Below, one piece after another: positions 9,770-17,318 of a DNA stretch of 64,000 nt. The notes under the pieces are model-generated. The model did no database searches and was not told the DNA's origin. It saw only the letters and a list, made by a program, of their open reading frames with translations. This stretch comes from UBA5972 sp964637875 (lineage in GTDB: Bacteria; Pseudomonadota; Alphaproteobacteria; Rhodobacterales; Rhodobacteraceae): contig CAZWXK010000010.1 in the NCBI GenBank assembly GCA_964637875.1, forward strand, positions 3,188-67,187. Direction: 5' to 3'. Positions within the stretch are counted from its first letter, which is position 1, and every line of letters begins with the position of its first letter. The position numbers were made by a program, and so were the translations under genes.

Positions 9770-10578
9770 TCCGGTTTCTGGTGGTTGCGGCGCAAAACCT
9801 CGGCGGCCAGCTTTTGATAGGCAATGCTACCCTTGCTGGTGTGATCGTACAATAATGCCGGCATCGCATAGGACGGGGCCTCGGAAAGGCGGACATTGCG
9901 CGGAATGACCGTCTGAAAAACCAGATCCCCCATATTGTCGCGCACATCCTTTTCCACCTGATGGGACAGGTTGTTACGCGAGTCATACATCGTCAGAACG
10001 ATCCCCTCGATCCTGAGTGCCCGATTGATGTTCTGGCGGACTTCGCGGATTGAAAGCATCAGCTGTGACAGCCCTTCGAGCGCGAAAAACTCGCATTGCA
10101 GCGGCACAAGCACGGAATCCGCCGCCACCATGGCGTTGACCGTCAGCAAATTCAGCGATGGCGGACAGTCGATCAGGACGTAATCAAGGTCGAACGGCCG
10201 CAGCTGCCCCCCCCTCAACAATGCTCTGAGCCTGCCGGAACGCGTGCGATCCTGGGCGAGTTCAATGTCGGCCGAGGCCAGATCGGTCGTTGCGGGCGAG
10301 ATCAGGAGGCCGGGAACCTGCGTTTCGCATACTACATCTTCGATGGGTGTGCTGCCCAATAACAAATCATAGGAAGTCAGATAGCGTTGATCGGATTCGA
10401 TGCCCAGCCCTGTCGAGGCATTTCCCTGGGGATCGATATCGATCAGCAGAACCTTTTTTCCCACGGCGGCAAGTGCCGTGCCCAGGTTTATCGCCGTTGT
10501 CGTCTTGCCGACGCCGCCTTTCTGGTTGGCGATCGCGATAATCTTGGGGTTTATTGCGCTCGCGTTGGAATTAGACAC
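9766..10578 (-). CDS. parA: Chromosome partitioning ATPase ParA (Soj)
   Basis: MinD/ParA-family Walker ATPase that forms a nucleoid-bound gradient and pulls ParB-parS complexes apart. The deviant Walker A KGGVGKTT is at residues 20-27 with the signature lysine. LLIDIDPQGN and DYVLIDCPPSL give the A' and B motifs. I chose the GTG at 10578 (MSNSNASAINPK), which follows GGAG by nine bases; an upstream TTG at 10593 is possible but less likely. The start overlaps the rsmG stop by 8 bp and the end overlaps parB by ATGA, so rsmG-parA-parB is probably translationally coupled. Product length is 270 residues. Confidence 0.97.
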   Translation of the reverse strand: MSNSNASAINPKIIAIANQKGGVGKTTTAINLGTALAAVGKKVLLIDIDPQGNASTGLGIESDQRYLTSYDLLLGSTPIEDVVCETQVPGLLISPATTDLASADIELAQDRTRSGRLRALLRGGQLRPFDLDYVLIDCPPSLNLLTVNAMVAADSVLVPLQCEFFALEGLSQLMLSIREVRQNINRALRIEGIVLTMYDSRNNLSHQVEKDVRDNMGDLVFQTVIPRNVRLSEAPSYAMPALLYDHTSKGSIAYQKLAAEVLRRNHQKPE

Positions 10579-11206
10579 GCCCGAGATCTCCAATTTTCAG
10601 AATCATGCCGCCAGAACCGGTAATGCTGGGCGTTTTCTCGACGTCGAATCTCCAGCATTTCCTTGCCGCAGTCAATTCAGTTTCTGCCGACTCCCCCTTG
10701 GAAAACAAACAGATTCCCCCAGAGGCCAGATGTGGTGCCGCAAGATCGAGCAATTTGGGCAATGGCGCCAGGGCACGCGCCGAGACTACCTCGGCCCCAA
10801 ACGGGGCCATGTCCTCGATACGAGTTGCCATGACCTGTGCCCGCAGATCAAGCGACAGGATGACCTGGCGCAGGAACGCCGCCTTGCGTTGGTCGCTTTC
10901 GACCAGGGTTACGTTGAGGTCGGGCTTTTTTTCGGCCGCAACGATGGCGACGATCAGGCCTGGAAAACCGCCTCCGCTGCCCAGATCCAGCCACTTCTCG
11001 ACGCTTACCGGGCAATATGCCCAAAGTTGACCGGAATCCAGAAAGTGACGTGTCCAGATATCGGCCTCGGTTGCGCGCGAGACCAGGTTGATGGTCTTGT
11101 TCCACTTTTTCAGCATGTCCTGATAGCGGTGAAGCCGGGCCATTGTTTCACGTGAAACATCGAGCAGGCTCTGAAAGGCCTCGGGGGCCGGTCTGCCATT
11201 GGTCAT
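10571..11206 (-). CDS. rsmG: 16S rRNA (guanine-527-N7) methyltransferase RsmG (GidB)
   Basis: Methylates the 530 loop of 16S rRNA using SAM; loss gives low-level streptomycin resistance in other bacteria. The 211 residues contain KKWNKTINLVSRAT near the N-terminus, motif I in WLDLGSGGGFPGLIVAI, and VVSARALAPLPKLL further on. Its start overlaps the mnmG stop as ATGA. A perfect parS palindrome lies within the coding region at 11144-11159 and spells the V-S-R-E-T residues near position 18, so the sequence is under both coding and ParB-binding constraint. Confidence 0.97.
   Translation of the reverse strand: MTNGRPAPEAFQSLLDVSRETMARLHRYQDMLKKWNKTINLVSRATEADIWTRHFLDSGQLWAYCPVSVEKWLDLGSGGGFPGLIVAIVAAEKKPDLNVTLVESDQRKAAFLRQVILSLDLRAQVMATRIEDMAPFGAEVVSARALAPLPKLLDLAAPHLASGGICLFSKGESAETELTAARKCWRFDVEKTPSITGSGGMILKIGDLGRV
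11144..11159. promoter_or_regulatory. parS: parS centromere site 1
   Basis: The 16-base perfect palindrome TGTTTCACGTGAAACA is identical to the classical chromosomal parS consensus recognised by ParB of Bacillus, Caulobacter and many others. It lies inside the 5' part of rsmG, 1.4 kb from parB and about 5.2 kb from the oriC interval. ParB would load here and spread over rsmG, parA and parB. Identity to the consensus is seen directly; binding is inferred. Confidence 0.95.
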
Positions 11207-13080
11207 GCTGTTTTCCTTGCGGTATCGCGGCGAATGCGCGACCAGAGCAGCGTCAGTGCGGCCGGCGTCATCCCGTCAATACGTGCGGCCTGTGCAAGAT
11301 TTTCCGGGCGGACCTGCTCGAGCTTGCTTCGGATCTCCTTGGAAAGGCCGGAGAGCGTCGAATAATCGAAACCCTCCGGGATTTTTTGCGCTTCGTCCCG
11401 TCGAAGGGCCTGAACATCGCGTGCCTGCCGTTCGATATAGCTGGCATACAGGGCATCGCGTTCGACCTGTGCGGCAATTTCGGGGTCGACCAGACCCGCC
11501 GCGGGCCAGATTTCCGAGAGCCGCGCCCAGTCGATATCGGGATACGCCAGCAGGTCAAAACCGTTTCGACGAACCCCGTCCTGATTGACCCTCAGCCCGA
11601 GACCCGCCGCCTCGGATGGTGTCACGCTGATTCCGGCCAGAATATCCCGGGCACTTTCCAGGGCCTTCATCCTTTCCTCGAACACCCGCCAACGGTGCTC
11701 GGATACGCAACCGATTTCAAAACCCCGTCCCGTCAGACGCTGATCGGCATTATCCGCCCGTAATGAAAGCCTGAATTCCGCCCGAGAGGTAAACATTCGA
11801 TACGGCTCGGTCACGCCACGGGTGACGAGATCATCGATCATGACACCGATATAGGCCTCGGAGCGCGCAAAAACGATTTCATCTCCGCCCCTTGCCGCGC
11901 GCGCTGCATTCAGACCTGCCACCAGACCCTGGGCCGCGGCCTCTTCATATCCGGTTGTGCCGTTGATCTGGCCGGCTAGATAAAGCCCCTTGACCGACTT
12001 GACCTCCAGCGTCGGGCGCAATGCCCGGGGATCGACATAGTCATATTCAATGGCATATCCGGGCTGTGTAATCACCGCATTTTCGAGCCCCCGGATCGTG
12101 GCAACGTAATCTTTCTGCACATCGACCGGCAGAGAGGTCGAAATACCGTTGGGATAGACGATATCGGTATTCAGCCCCTCGGGTTCGAGAAAAATCTGAT
12201 GGGATGGTTTCTCGGAAAACCGAACGATCTTGTCCTCGATCGAAGGGCAATAACGGGGGCCGACGCCCGAGATGTGGCCGCCATACATCGCTGATTTTTC
12301 GAGATTTGTTCGAATGATCTCGTGGGTCTTTTCGTTCGTGTGGGTGATGCCACACGAAACCTGCCGGGCCGTCGGCCCCCTTGAGAGAAACGAGAACATG
12401 ACGGGGTCGGCATCGCCGGGTTGGCTTTCCAGAATTGACCAGTTGATCGTCCGCCCATCCAGCCTGGGCGGCGTGCCCGTCTTGAGGCGTCCGAGCGGCA
12501 GGCCCATCTGGGCAATCCTCTCGGCAAGTGGAATGGCCGGTCGATCGCCCATGCGGCCGCCGGGTTGTGTCTTGTCGCCAATGTGAATGACGCCCCGCAG
12601 AAAAGTTCCCGTTGTCAGCACAACACGCCGGGCGGTCAACGCGCTGCCGTCGGCCAGCCGGACACCCCGTACATGATCGCCCTTGATGATCAGGTCGCTT
12701 ACCTCACCCTCGATGATCGACAGCCCGGCTGCCGCCCTGATTTCCGCCTGCATTGCGGCCTTGTAAAGCGCACGGTCGGTCTGCGCGCGCGGGCCTTGAA
12801 CGGCTGGCCCCTTGCGCCTGTTGAGCAGCCGAAACTGAATTCCGGCGCGGTCAGCGACACGCCCCATCAACCCGTCGAGGGCATCGATTTCGCGCACAAG
12901 ATGCCCCTTGCCCAACCCGCCAATTGCCGGGTTGCAAGACATTTCACCGATTTTAGAAAACGCGTGGGTGACCAGCGCCGTATTGGCCCCCAGCCGGGCG
13001 GACGCATGGGCCGCATCTGCGCCGGCATGCCCTCCACCGATCACGATAACATCGAACATCTCATGTTTCACGTGAAACAT
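11203..13080 (-). CDS. mnmG: tRNA uridine-34 carboxymethylaminomethyl enzyme MnmG (GidA)
   Basis: FAD-dependent partner of MnmE that installs the cmnm5 group at the wobble uridine of several tRNAs. The dinucleotide-binding motif VIVIGGGHAGADAAHASARL opens the protein. Later family segments include CNPAIGGLGKGHLVREIDAL, KGPAVQGPRAQTDR, and QINGTTGYEEAAAQGL with the FAD site. There are two candidate starts: ATG 13080 (MFHVKHEMFDVIVIGGG, 625 residues) and ATG 13059 (MFDVIVIGGG, 618 residues). The extra seven residues of the longer form are encoded almost entirely by a parS site, and neither start has an ideal ribosome site. It follows mnmE by 3 bp. Confidence 0.97.
   Translation of the reverse strand: MFHVKHEMFDVIVIGGGHAGADAAHASARLGANTALVTHAFSKIGEMSCNPAIGGLGKGHLVREIDALDGLMGRVADRAGIQFRLLNRRKGPAVQGPRAQTDRALYKAAMQAEIRAAAGLSIIEGEVSDLIIKGDHVRGVRLADGSALTARRVVLTTGTFLRGVIHIGDKTQPGGRMGDRPAIPLAERIAQMGLPLGRLKTGTPPRLDGRTINWSILESQPGDADPVMFSFLSRGPTARQVSCGITHTNEKTHEIIRTNLEKSAMYGGHISGVGPRYCPSIEDKIVRFSEKPSHQIFLEPEGLNTDIVYPNGISTSLPVDVQKDYVATIRGLENAVITQPGYAIEYDYVDPRALRPTLEVKSVKGLYLAGQINGTTGYEEAAAQGLVAGLNAARAARGGDEIVFARSEAYIGVMIDDLVTRGVTEPYRMFTSRAEFRLSLRADNADQRLTGRGFEIGCVSEHRWRVFEERMKALESARDILAGISVTPSEAAGLGLRVNQDGVRRNGFDLLAYPDIDWARLSEIWPAAGLVDPEIAAQVERDALYASYIERQARDVQALRRDEAQKIPEGFDYSTLSGLSKEIRSKLEQVRPENLAQAARIDGMTPAALTLLWSRIRRDTARKTA
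13064..13079. promoter_or_regulatory. parS: parS centromere site 2
   Basis: A second perfect copy of TGTTTCACGTGAAACA, exactly at the mnmE/mnmG junction. It is 3.3 kb from parB and also about 3.3 kb from the oriC interval. On the minus strand the site overlaps the upstream mnmG start codon and reads M-F-H-V-K-H. Two identical palindromes 1.9 kb apart, both close to parAB and the origin, form a small parS cluster. ParB binding is inferred from exact consensus identity. Confidence 0.95.
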
Positions 13081-13083
13081 CCC

Positions 13084-14379
13084 TCATTTTCCGATACAGA
13101 AACTGGCAAAGATTTCGTCAAGCAGGTCTTCCACGTCAACCCGACCGACCAGAGAATCCAGTGCCCTGGTCGCCAGCCTCAGATCCTCGGCCGCCAATTC
13201 GGCGAACTCGGCTCCGTTTCTTACATGAAGCTCCGCCGAATCCAAAAAGGATATTGCCTTTTGCATCGCCAGCCGGTGTCGCAATCTTGTTGCTGTCGCC
13301 GCGCCCGCCGCCCGTGAGACAAGGGTTTCGGTGATTCTGGAGACAAGGGTATCGATTCCCGATCCGGTGATCCCGGATACGGCTAATATATTGTTATCAT
13401 GAAATAAATCAGCCTTTCCAAAGGCGACGATATCGCCCTCGATCAACGGAATATCAAGTGCCTCAACCCCTTCATCATCGACGAGAAACACCCTGAGGTC
13501 GGCATTCTCGGCCCGCTTTCGGGCCAACGCCACCCCAAGCCCCTCGACCGGATCGTCGGTTTCGCGCAACCCTGCGGTATCCAGCAATGTCACGGGCAGG
13601 CCGCGCAAATCCATTCTGACCTCGATGACATCGCGCGTTGTTCCCGCGACTGACGAGGTTATGGCTGCTTCGCGCCCGGCCAGTCGGTTCAACAATGTCG
13701 ATTTTCCAATGTTCGGCTTGCCGATTATGGCGACCTCGAACCCTTCGCGCACCCGCTCGGCGACGTGGCTTGCGGAAACTTCCCGAGACAGCTGGTCCCT
13801 TATTCCACTCAGCAGGCCCAGGACCTCGGGGGCCACATTGGCGGGGACATCTTCGTCCGCGAAATCCAGGGTTGCCTCGAGCAGTGCGCGCGCGCGTATC
13901 AGATCCTGCCGCCATGACTCGACCAGTTTTCCCAACGCGCCCTCGAACACCCGCAATGCCTGCCGACGCTGGGCCTCGGTCTCGGATTCGATCAGATCTG
14001 CAAGCCCCTCGACCTGGCTGAGGTCGAGCTTTCCGTTTTCCAACGCACGGCGCGTGAACTCGCCCGGCTCGGCCGGACGCAGGCCCGGGATGCGCGACAG
14101 GCGGTCCAGAACGGCCCGGACCACCGCGACACTGCCATGAAGGTGAAATTCGACAACATCCTCGCCCGTGAAACTGGCACCCCGGGCGAATCTCAGCACA
14201 AGCGCCTGGTCAAGAACGGTTCCGTCGCTGTCAAGCAGACGCCTAACAGCCATTCCCCGCGTCGATGGAATCGTGCCAGCCAGCGCCCTGCCGGCCGCAA
14301 CCGCATCGGGCCCGGAAACACGGATGACCGCCAGACCGGCCTTGCCCCAGGCCGTGGCAAGCGCAAATATCGTGTCCAT
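13084..14379 (-). CDS. mnmE: tRNA modification GTPase MnmE (TrmE)
   Basis: Potassium-dependent dimeric GTPase that works with MnmG on the wobble uridine of tRNA. The 431 residues show the tetrahydrofolate-binding N-domain (DTIFALATAWGKAGLAVIRV). The G domain has G1 GKPNIGKST, a G2 segment around AGTTRD, and G3 DTAG. The protein ends with the invariant CIGK, whose cysteine is needed for modification. G4 is present as FGKAD rather than the usual NKxD, a visible deviation that MnmE proteins of related bacteria sometimes show. Rho lies 30 bp upstream on the same strand and mnmG 3 bp downstream. Confidence 0.97.
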   Translation of the reverse strand: MDTIFALATAWGKAGLAVIRVSGPDAVAAGRALAGTIPSTRGMAVRRLLDSDGTVLDQALVLRFARGASFTGEDVVEFHLHGSVAVVRAVLDRLSRIPGLRPAEPGEFTRRALENGKLDLSQVEGLADLIESETEAQRRQALRVFEGALGKLVESWRQDLIRARALLEATLDFADEDVPANVAPEVLGLLSGIRDQLSREVSASHVAERVREGFEVAIIGKPNIGKSTLLNRLAGREAAITSSVAGTTRDVIEVRMDLRGLPVTLLDTAGLRETDDPVEGLGVALARKRAENADLRVFLVDDEGVEALDIPLIEGDIVAFGKADLFHDNNILAVSGITGSGIDTLVSRITETLVSRAAGAATATRLRHRLAMQKAISFLDSAELHVRNGAEFAELAAEDLRLATRALDSLVGRVDVEDLLDEIFASFCIGK

Positions 14380-14409
14380 GACATCCCCCTGCTCCGGCCC
14401 GTGCCAGGC

Positions 14410-15681
14410 TCAGGTGTTCATTGAATCGAAAAATTCGGCGTTGCTCCTGGTCTGCTTCAGCTTGCTGAGCAGAAATTCGATCGCATCTGTCGTGCCCATC
14501 GGGTTGAGGATACGACGCAAGACATATGTCTTGGTAAGATCGCCCTTGTCGACCAGCAGCTCCTCTTTTCGTGTGCCGGACTTGAGGATATCGATCGCCG
14601 GAAAGACGCGTTTGTCGGCAACCTTGCGGTCGAGTACAAGCTCGCTGTTGCCGGTTCCCTTGAATTCCTCGAAGATCACCTCGTCCATTCGGCTGCCAGT
14701 ATCGATCAGCGCCGTTGCGATGATGGTCAGCGATCCGCCCTCCTCGATGTTGCGCGCGGCGCCAAAGAAACGCTTGGGCCGCTGCAAGGCATTGGCATCG
14801 ACACCGCCCGTCAGAACCTTGCCCGAGCTGGGAACGACCGTATTGTAGGCGCGGCCCAGCCGGGTGATCGAATCCAGCAGAATCACGACATCGCGTTTGT
14901 GTTCGACAAGGCGTTTGGCCTTTTCGATCACCATTTCCGACACCGCGACATGGCGTGTTGCAGCCTCGTCGAATGTGGACGAGACAACCTCGCCCTTGAC
15001 GCTGCGCTGCATGTCGGTGACTTCCTCGGGGCGTTCGTCGATCAGCAGCACGATGAGAAAGACCTCGGGATGGTTTGCAGCAATCGAATGGGCGATGTTC
15101 TGCAGGATCACCGTCTTGCCCGTTCGTGGTGGCGCCACGATCAACGAGCGCTGCCCCTTGCCGATGGGCGCGACCAGATCGATAACCCGGGCGGTCTTGT
15201 CCTTGAGCTTGGGATCATCGATTTCCATCTTGAGCCGCTCGGTCGGATAAAGCGGTGTCAGGTCGTCGAAATGCACCTTGTGACGGGCCTGCTCGGGGTC
15301 TTCGAAATTGATCTGGGATACCTTGACCAGTGCAAAATAACGCTCGTTCTCGCGCGGGGCCTGGATGACACCCTCGATGGTGTCACCGGTCCTCAGGGAA
15401 AACTTTCTGATCTGCTCGGGGCTGACATAGATGTCCTCGGGCCCCGGCAGATAGTTCGACTCGGGCGAGCGGAGAAACCCGAAACCGTCTTGCATGACCT
15501 CGAGCACGCCATCGCCCGATATTTCGACATCCTCCTCGGCCAACGCCTTGAGAATACCGAACAGCATGTTGCCCTTGCGCATGGACGACGCGTTCTCGAT
15601 TTCGAATTCTTCGGCCATTTTCAGCAGATCGGCCGGGCTTTTCTTTTTCAGTTCCGAAAGGAACACTCTTTCCTGGGTCAT
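14410..15681 (-). CDS. rho: Transcription termination factor Rho
   Basis: Hexameric RNA-dependent helicase that terminates transcription of untranslated RNA. The 423-residue protein has the N-terminal Rho_N helical segment (FLSELKKKSPADLLKMAEEF) and the RNA-binding cold-shock-like domain (GFGFLRSPESNYLPGPEDIY). The RecA-type ATPase carries Walker A APPRTGKT, the Q-loop region (FDEAATRHVAVSEM), and the arginine finger region SRMDEVIFEEFKGTGNSEL. It is of standard proteobacterial length. Rho, mnmE, mnmG, rsmG, parA and parB all run the same way, away from oriC. Confidence 0.98.
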   Translation of the reverse strand: MTQERVFLSELKKKSPADLLKMAEEFEIENASSMRKGNMLFGILKALAEEDVEISGDGVLEVMQDGFGFLRSPESNYLPGPEDIYVSPEQIRKFSLRTGDTIEGVIQAPRENERYFALVKVSQINFEDPEQARHKVHFDDLTPLYPTERLKMEIDDPKLKDKTARVIDLVAPIGKGQRSLIVAPPRTGKTVILQNIAHSIAANHPEVFLIVLLIDERPEEVTDMQRSVKGEVVSSTFDEAATRHVAVSEMVIEKAKRLVEHKRDVVILLDSITRLGRAYNTVVPSSGKVLTGGVDANALQRPKRFFGAARNIEEGGSLTIIATALIDTGSRMDEVIFEEFKGTGNSELVLDRKVADKRVFPAIDILKSGTRKEELLVDKGDLTKTYVLRRILNPMGTTDAIEFLLSKLKQTRSNAEFFDSMNT

Positions 15682-15833
15682 GGGAATTTCCGCATTCGCC
15701 GGCCGGTCGGATACCCGGCGGCCTGTCGCTTGTTGTATCTGGAGACGTCGCTATGGCCGGACGGCCGGACTGGCCAACACCTACACCGATACAGGCGGCC
15801 GAGTCAAACACGCCTTTCCCACAACCGCCACGC

Positions 15834-16286
15834 CTAGAAAGGTTTGGTTACAACCATGAAAACGATGACAATCATCAAGACGGTCGGCACCTCGTTCATC
15901 AGGCGGAAGCGACGGCCGCTGACGGTGCAGGTTCCGTTCATCAGTTCCTTGCGTCGCAGCGCCAGCCAGTGATGAAACCACGTCATGATCAGAACCATCG
16001 CGGCCTTGATCCAGGGCCAGCCCATCGACCAATCGACAATGCCCGGCGTCAGAACCAGCGCAAGGCCGAAAACCCATGTCGCGATGGATGCCGGGTTGAT
16101 GATGATCCGCAGCAGCTTGCGTTCCATCGTCTGAAACAGCTGGGCGACCTCGCCCTGCTGGCCGATCGCCTCGACGTGATAGACGAAAAGACGTGGCAGA
16201 TAAAACATCCCGGCCATCCAGGTGATGACCGAAATGATGTGCAACGCCTTGATCCATGGATAGGCGCTGGCGAGAAAATCCCACAT
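15834..16286 (-). CDS. hemJ: Protoporphyrinogen IX oxidase HemJ
   Basis: Inner-membrane enzyme that oxidises protoporphyrinogen IX in heme synthesis, the oxygen-independent replacement for HemY/HemG in many alphaproteobacteria. The 150 residues contain four hydrophobic segments (KALHIISVITWMAGMFYLP, SIATWVFGLALVLTPGIV, WIKAAMVLIMTWFHHWLA, EVPTVLMIVIVFMVVTKPF). The conserved histidine sits in the first, and RRFRLMNEVPT is the typical C-terminal motif. It borders oriC directly. In Caulobacter the corresponding neighbour is another heme gene, hemE. HemJ acts just before the ferrochelatase encoded at 53175-54224. Confidence 0.93.
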   Translation of the reverse strand: MWDFLASAYPWIKALHIISVITWMAGMFYLPRLFVYHVEAIGQQGEVAQLFQTMERKLLRIIINPASIATWVFGLALVLTPGIVDWSMGWPWIKAAMVLIMTWFHHWLALRRKELMNGTCTVSGRRFRLMNEVPTVLMIVIVFMVVTKPF

Positions 16287-16394
16287 GATCGACCCGTTTT
16301 TCCAGAGCTGGTTTGTCGGACTCCCTAATATAATTAAAGGAAAAGAGAAAGTAGTGGTTGTGTTAGAAGCAGTGGAAAAGCAGGGATCAAGGAT

Positions 16395-16403
16395 TTGCCC
16401 ACA
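16395..16403 (+). promoter_or_regulatory. DnaA box (weak)
   Basis: TTGCCCACA differs from the TTATCCACA consensus at two positions but keeps the CCACA core minus one base. It is the box nearest hemJ and lies left of the AT-rich stretch. Confidence 0.5.
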
Positions 16404-16483
16404 GCCCGACAGGAAATTCCCGTTTTCACCGCGATATGGAAAAAAATGTCCAGCCTATTTGGAAAACATAAATTTACATTATA

Positions 16484-16496
16484 TATCAAGATGTTA
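16484..16496 (+). promoter_or_regulatory. IHF-binding consensus in oriC
   Basis: TATCAAGATGTTA matches WATCAANNNNTTR at every defined position. It sits inside the AT-rich stretch 16465-16506, between the left and right DnaA boxes, which is where a DNA-bending protein would assist origin opening. IHF acts at the Caulobacter origin; here the role is inferred. Confidence 0.7.
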
Positions 16497-16509
16497 CATA
16501 TTTATTCCC

Positions 16510-16518
16510 TGTGGAAAA
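16510..16518 (-). promoter_or_regulatory. DnaA box
   Basis: TGTGGAAAA, which reads TTTTCCACA on the minus strand, fits the relaxed consensus TTWTNCACA perfectly. It lies immediately right of the AT-rich stretch, the usual place for the box that nucleates strand opening. Confidence 0.75.
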
Positions 16519-16531
16519 GTCCGTGAATTAC

Positions 16532-16540
16532 TGTGGATAT
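16532..16540 (-). promoter_or_regulatory. DnaA box (one mismatch)
   Basis: TGTGGATAT reads ATATCCACA on the minus strand, one change from TTATCCACA. It is 22 bp from the preceding box, in the same orientation, about two helical turns. Confidence 0.65.
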
Positions 16541-16597
16541 ATCCCGGAAATGGCGCCATGTTGCGCTTTGTCCCCACGACGGTATGAAACTGTTCCC

Positions 16598-16606
16598 TGT
16601 GGAAAA
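16598..16606 (-). promoter_or_regulatory. DnaA box
   Basis: A second copy of TGTGGAAAA (TTTTCCACA on the minus strand), in the same extended context CCTGTGGAAAAG as the box at 16510-16518. Confidence 0.75.
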
Positions 16607-16627
16607 GAGCAGGATGAAATATTTACA

Positions 16628-16648
16628 ATTCCCCCTTTTGGGGGGAAT
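16628..16648. repeat. Inverted repeat (hairpin) within oriC
   Basis: Arms ATTCCCCC and GGGGGAAT pair perfectly around a five-base TTTTG loop. The right arm overlaps a GANTC (CcrM-type) site, GAATC at 16645-16649. There is no T-run after it, so it is not an ordinary terminator. Function unknown. Confidence 0.7.
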
Positions 16649-16698
16649 CTGCACACACGGCACGTTTTCATGACCTTTCTCCCGTTTTCACCCCCAGC

Positions 16699-16707
16699 TT
16701 GTCCACA
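16699..16707 (+). promoter_or_regulatory. DnaA box next to maf
   Basis: TTGTCCACA, one base from TTATCCACA, ends 11 bp before the maf start codon, so DnaA bound here could also affect maf transcription. Confidence 0.7.
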
Positions 16708-16718
16708 GGTTCACAGCG

Positions 16719-17318
16719 ATGTCTGATCAGATCATTCTGGCCTCGGCCTCGACCGCGCGGCGGCAGATGCTGGAAAATGCCGGTGTTCCCGTTCAGGTGA
16801 TCCCTGCGCGCATCGACGAGGCCGCACACAAGGCTGCCCTTGTGGCCGAGGGTCTGGGCCCGCGCGCTCTTGCCGATGCGCTGGCCGAGGCCAAGGCCCG
16901 GCAGGTTTCGGGCCGCCAGCCGGGCCGCCTGGTGATCGGCGCGGATCAGGTGCTGGAGTGCTGTGGCGAGATGTTTGACAAGCCCGCCGATCTGGTCGAG
17001 GCCCGGCAGCAGTTGCAGCGCCTTCGGGGCCGGCCGCATTACCTGCACTCGGCCGCGGTAATAGCCCGCGACGGATGGGCGATCTGGCGCCACCTCGGCC
17101 GCGCGCGTCTGGTGATGCGTGATTTTTCGGACAGGTTTCTTGACGACTACCTGACGCGCATGAAAAAGGATATCCTGACAACAGTTGGCGGTTATCAACT
17201 GGAAGGTTATGGAGTCAGGCTGTTCTCGTCGGTCGAGGGCGACTATTTCACGGTTCTCGGGATGCCGCTGGTCGATGTTCTGGAATACCTGACACAAGCG
17301 GGGCATTTGGAAAAATGA
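16719..17318 (+). CDS. maf: Maf-family nucleoside triphosphate pyrophosphatase
   Basis: Hydrolyses non-canonical or modified nucleoside triphosphates; Maf proteins are linked to septum inhibition. The 199-residue protein starts with the family motif LASASTARRQMLENAG, where most members have SPRR, followed by PARIDEAA. GRLVIGADQVLECCGEMFDKP is the substrate loop with the catalytic aspartate. YQLEGYG appears where other members have GAYGIQG, so this belongs to the divergent alphaproteobacterial branch. It starts 11 bp after a DnaA box of oriC and its stop overlaps aroE by ATGA. Confidence 0.9.
   Translation: MSDQIILASASTARRQMLENAGVPVQVIPARIDEAAHKAALVAEGLGPRALADALAEAKARQVSGRQPGRLVIGADQVLECCGEMFDKPADLVEARQQLQRLRGRPHYLHSAAVIARDGWAIWRHLGRARLVMRDFSDRFLDDYLTRMKKDILTTVGGYQLEGYGVRLFSSVEGDYFTVLGMPLVDVLEYLTQAGHLEK

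Larger units (their letters stand above)
16321..16718. other. oriC: Probable chromosomal replication origin (oriC)
   Basis: A gene-free, clearly AT-richer interval between hemJ and maf. It holds exact or near DnaA boxes (TTWTNCACA type) at 16395-16403, 16510-16518, 16532-16540, 16598-16606 and 16699-16707, with a further one-mismatch copy at 16371-16379. Between the boxes, 16465-16506 is almost pure A/T, as expected of a DNA-unwinding element, and contains a perfect IHF consensus. A G/C hairpin lies at 16628-16648. The left genes (hemJ, rho, mnmE, mnmG) read leftward and the right genes (maf, aroE, coaE, dnaQ) rightward, as expected for bidirectional forks. The maf-aroE-coaE-dnaQ-secB side matches the origin flank of Caulobacter. 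Origin activity is inferred, not shown. Confidence 0.87.
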
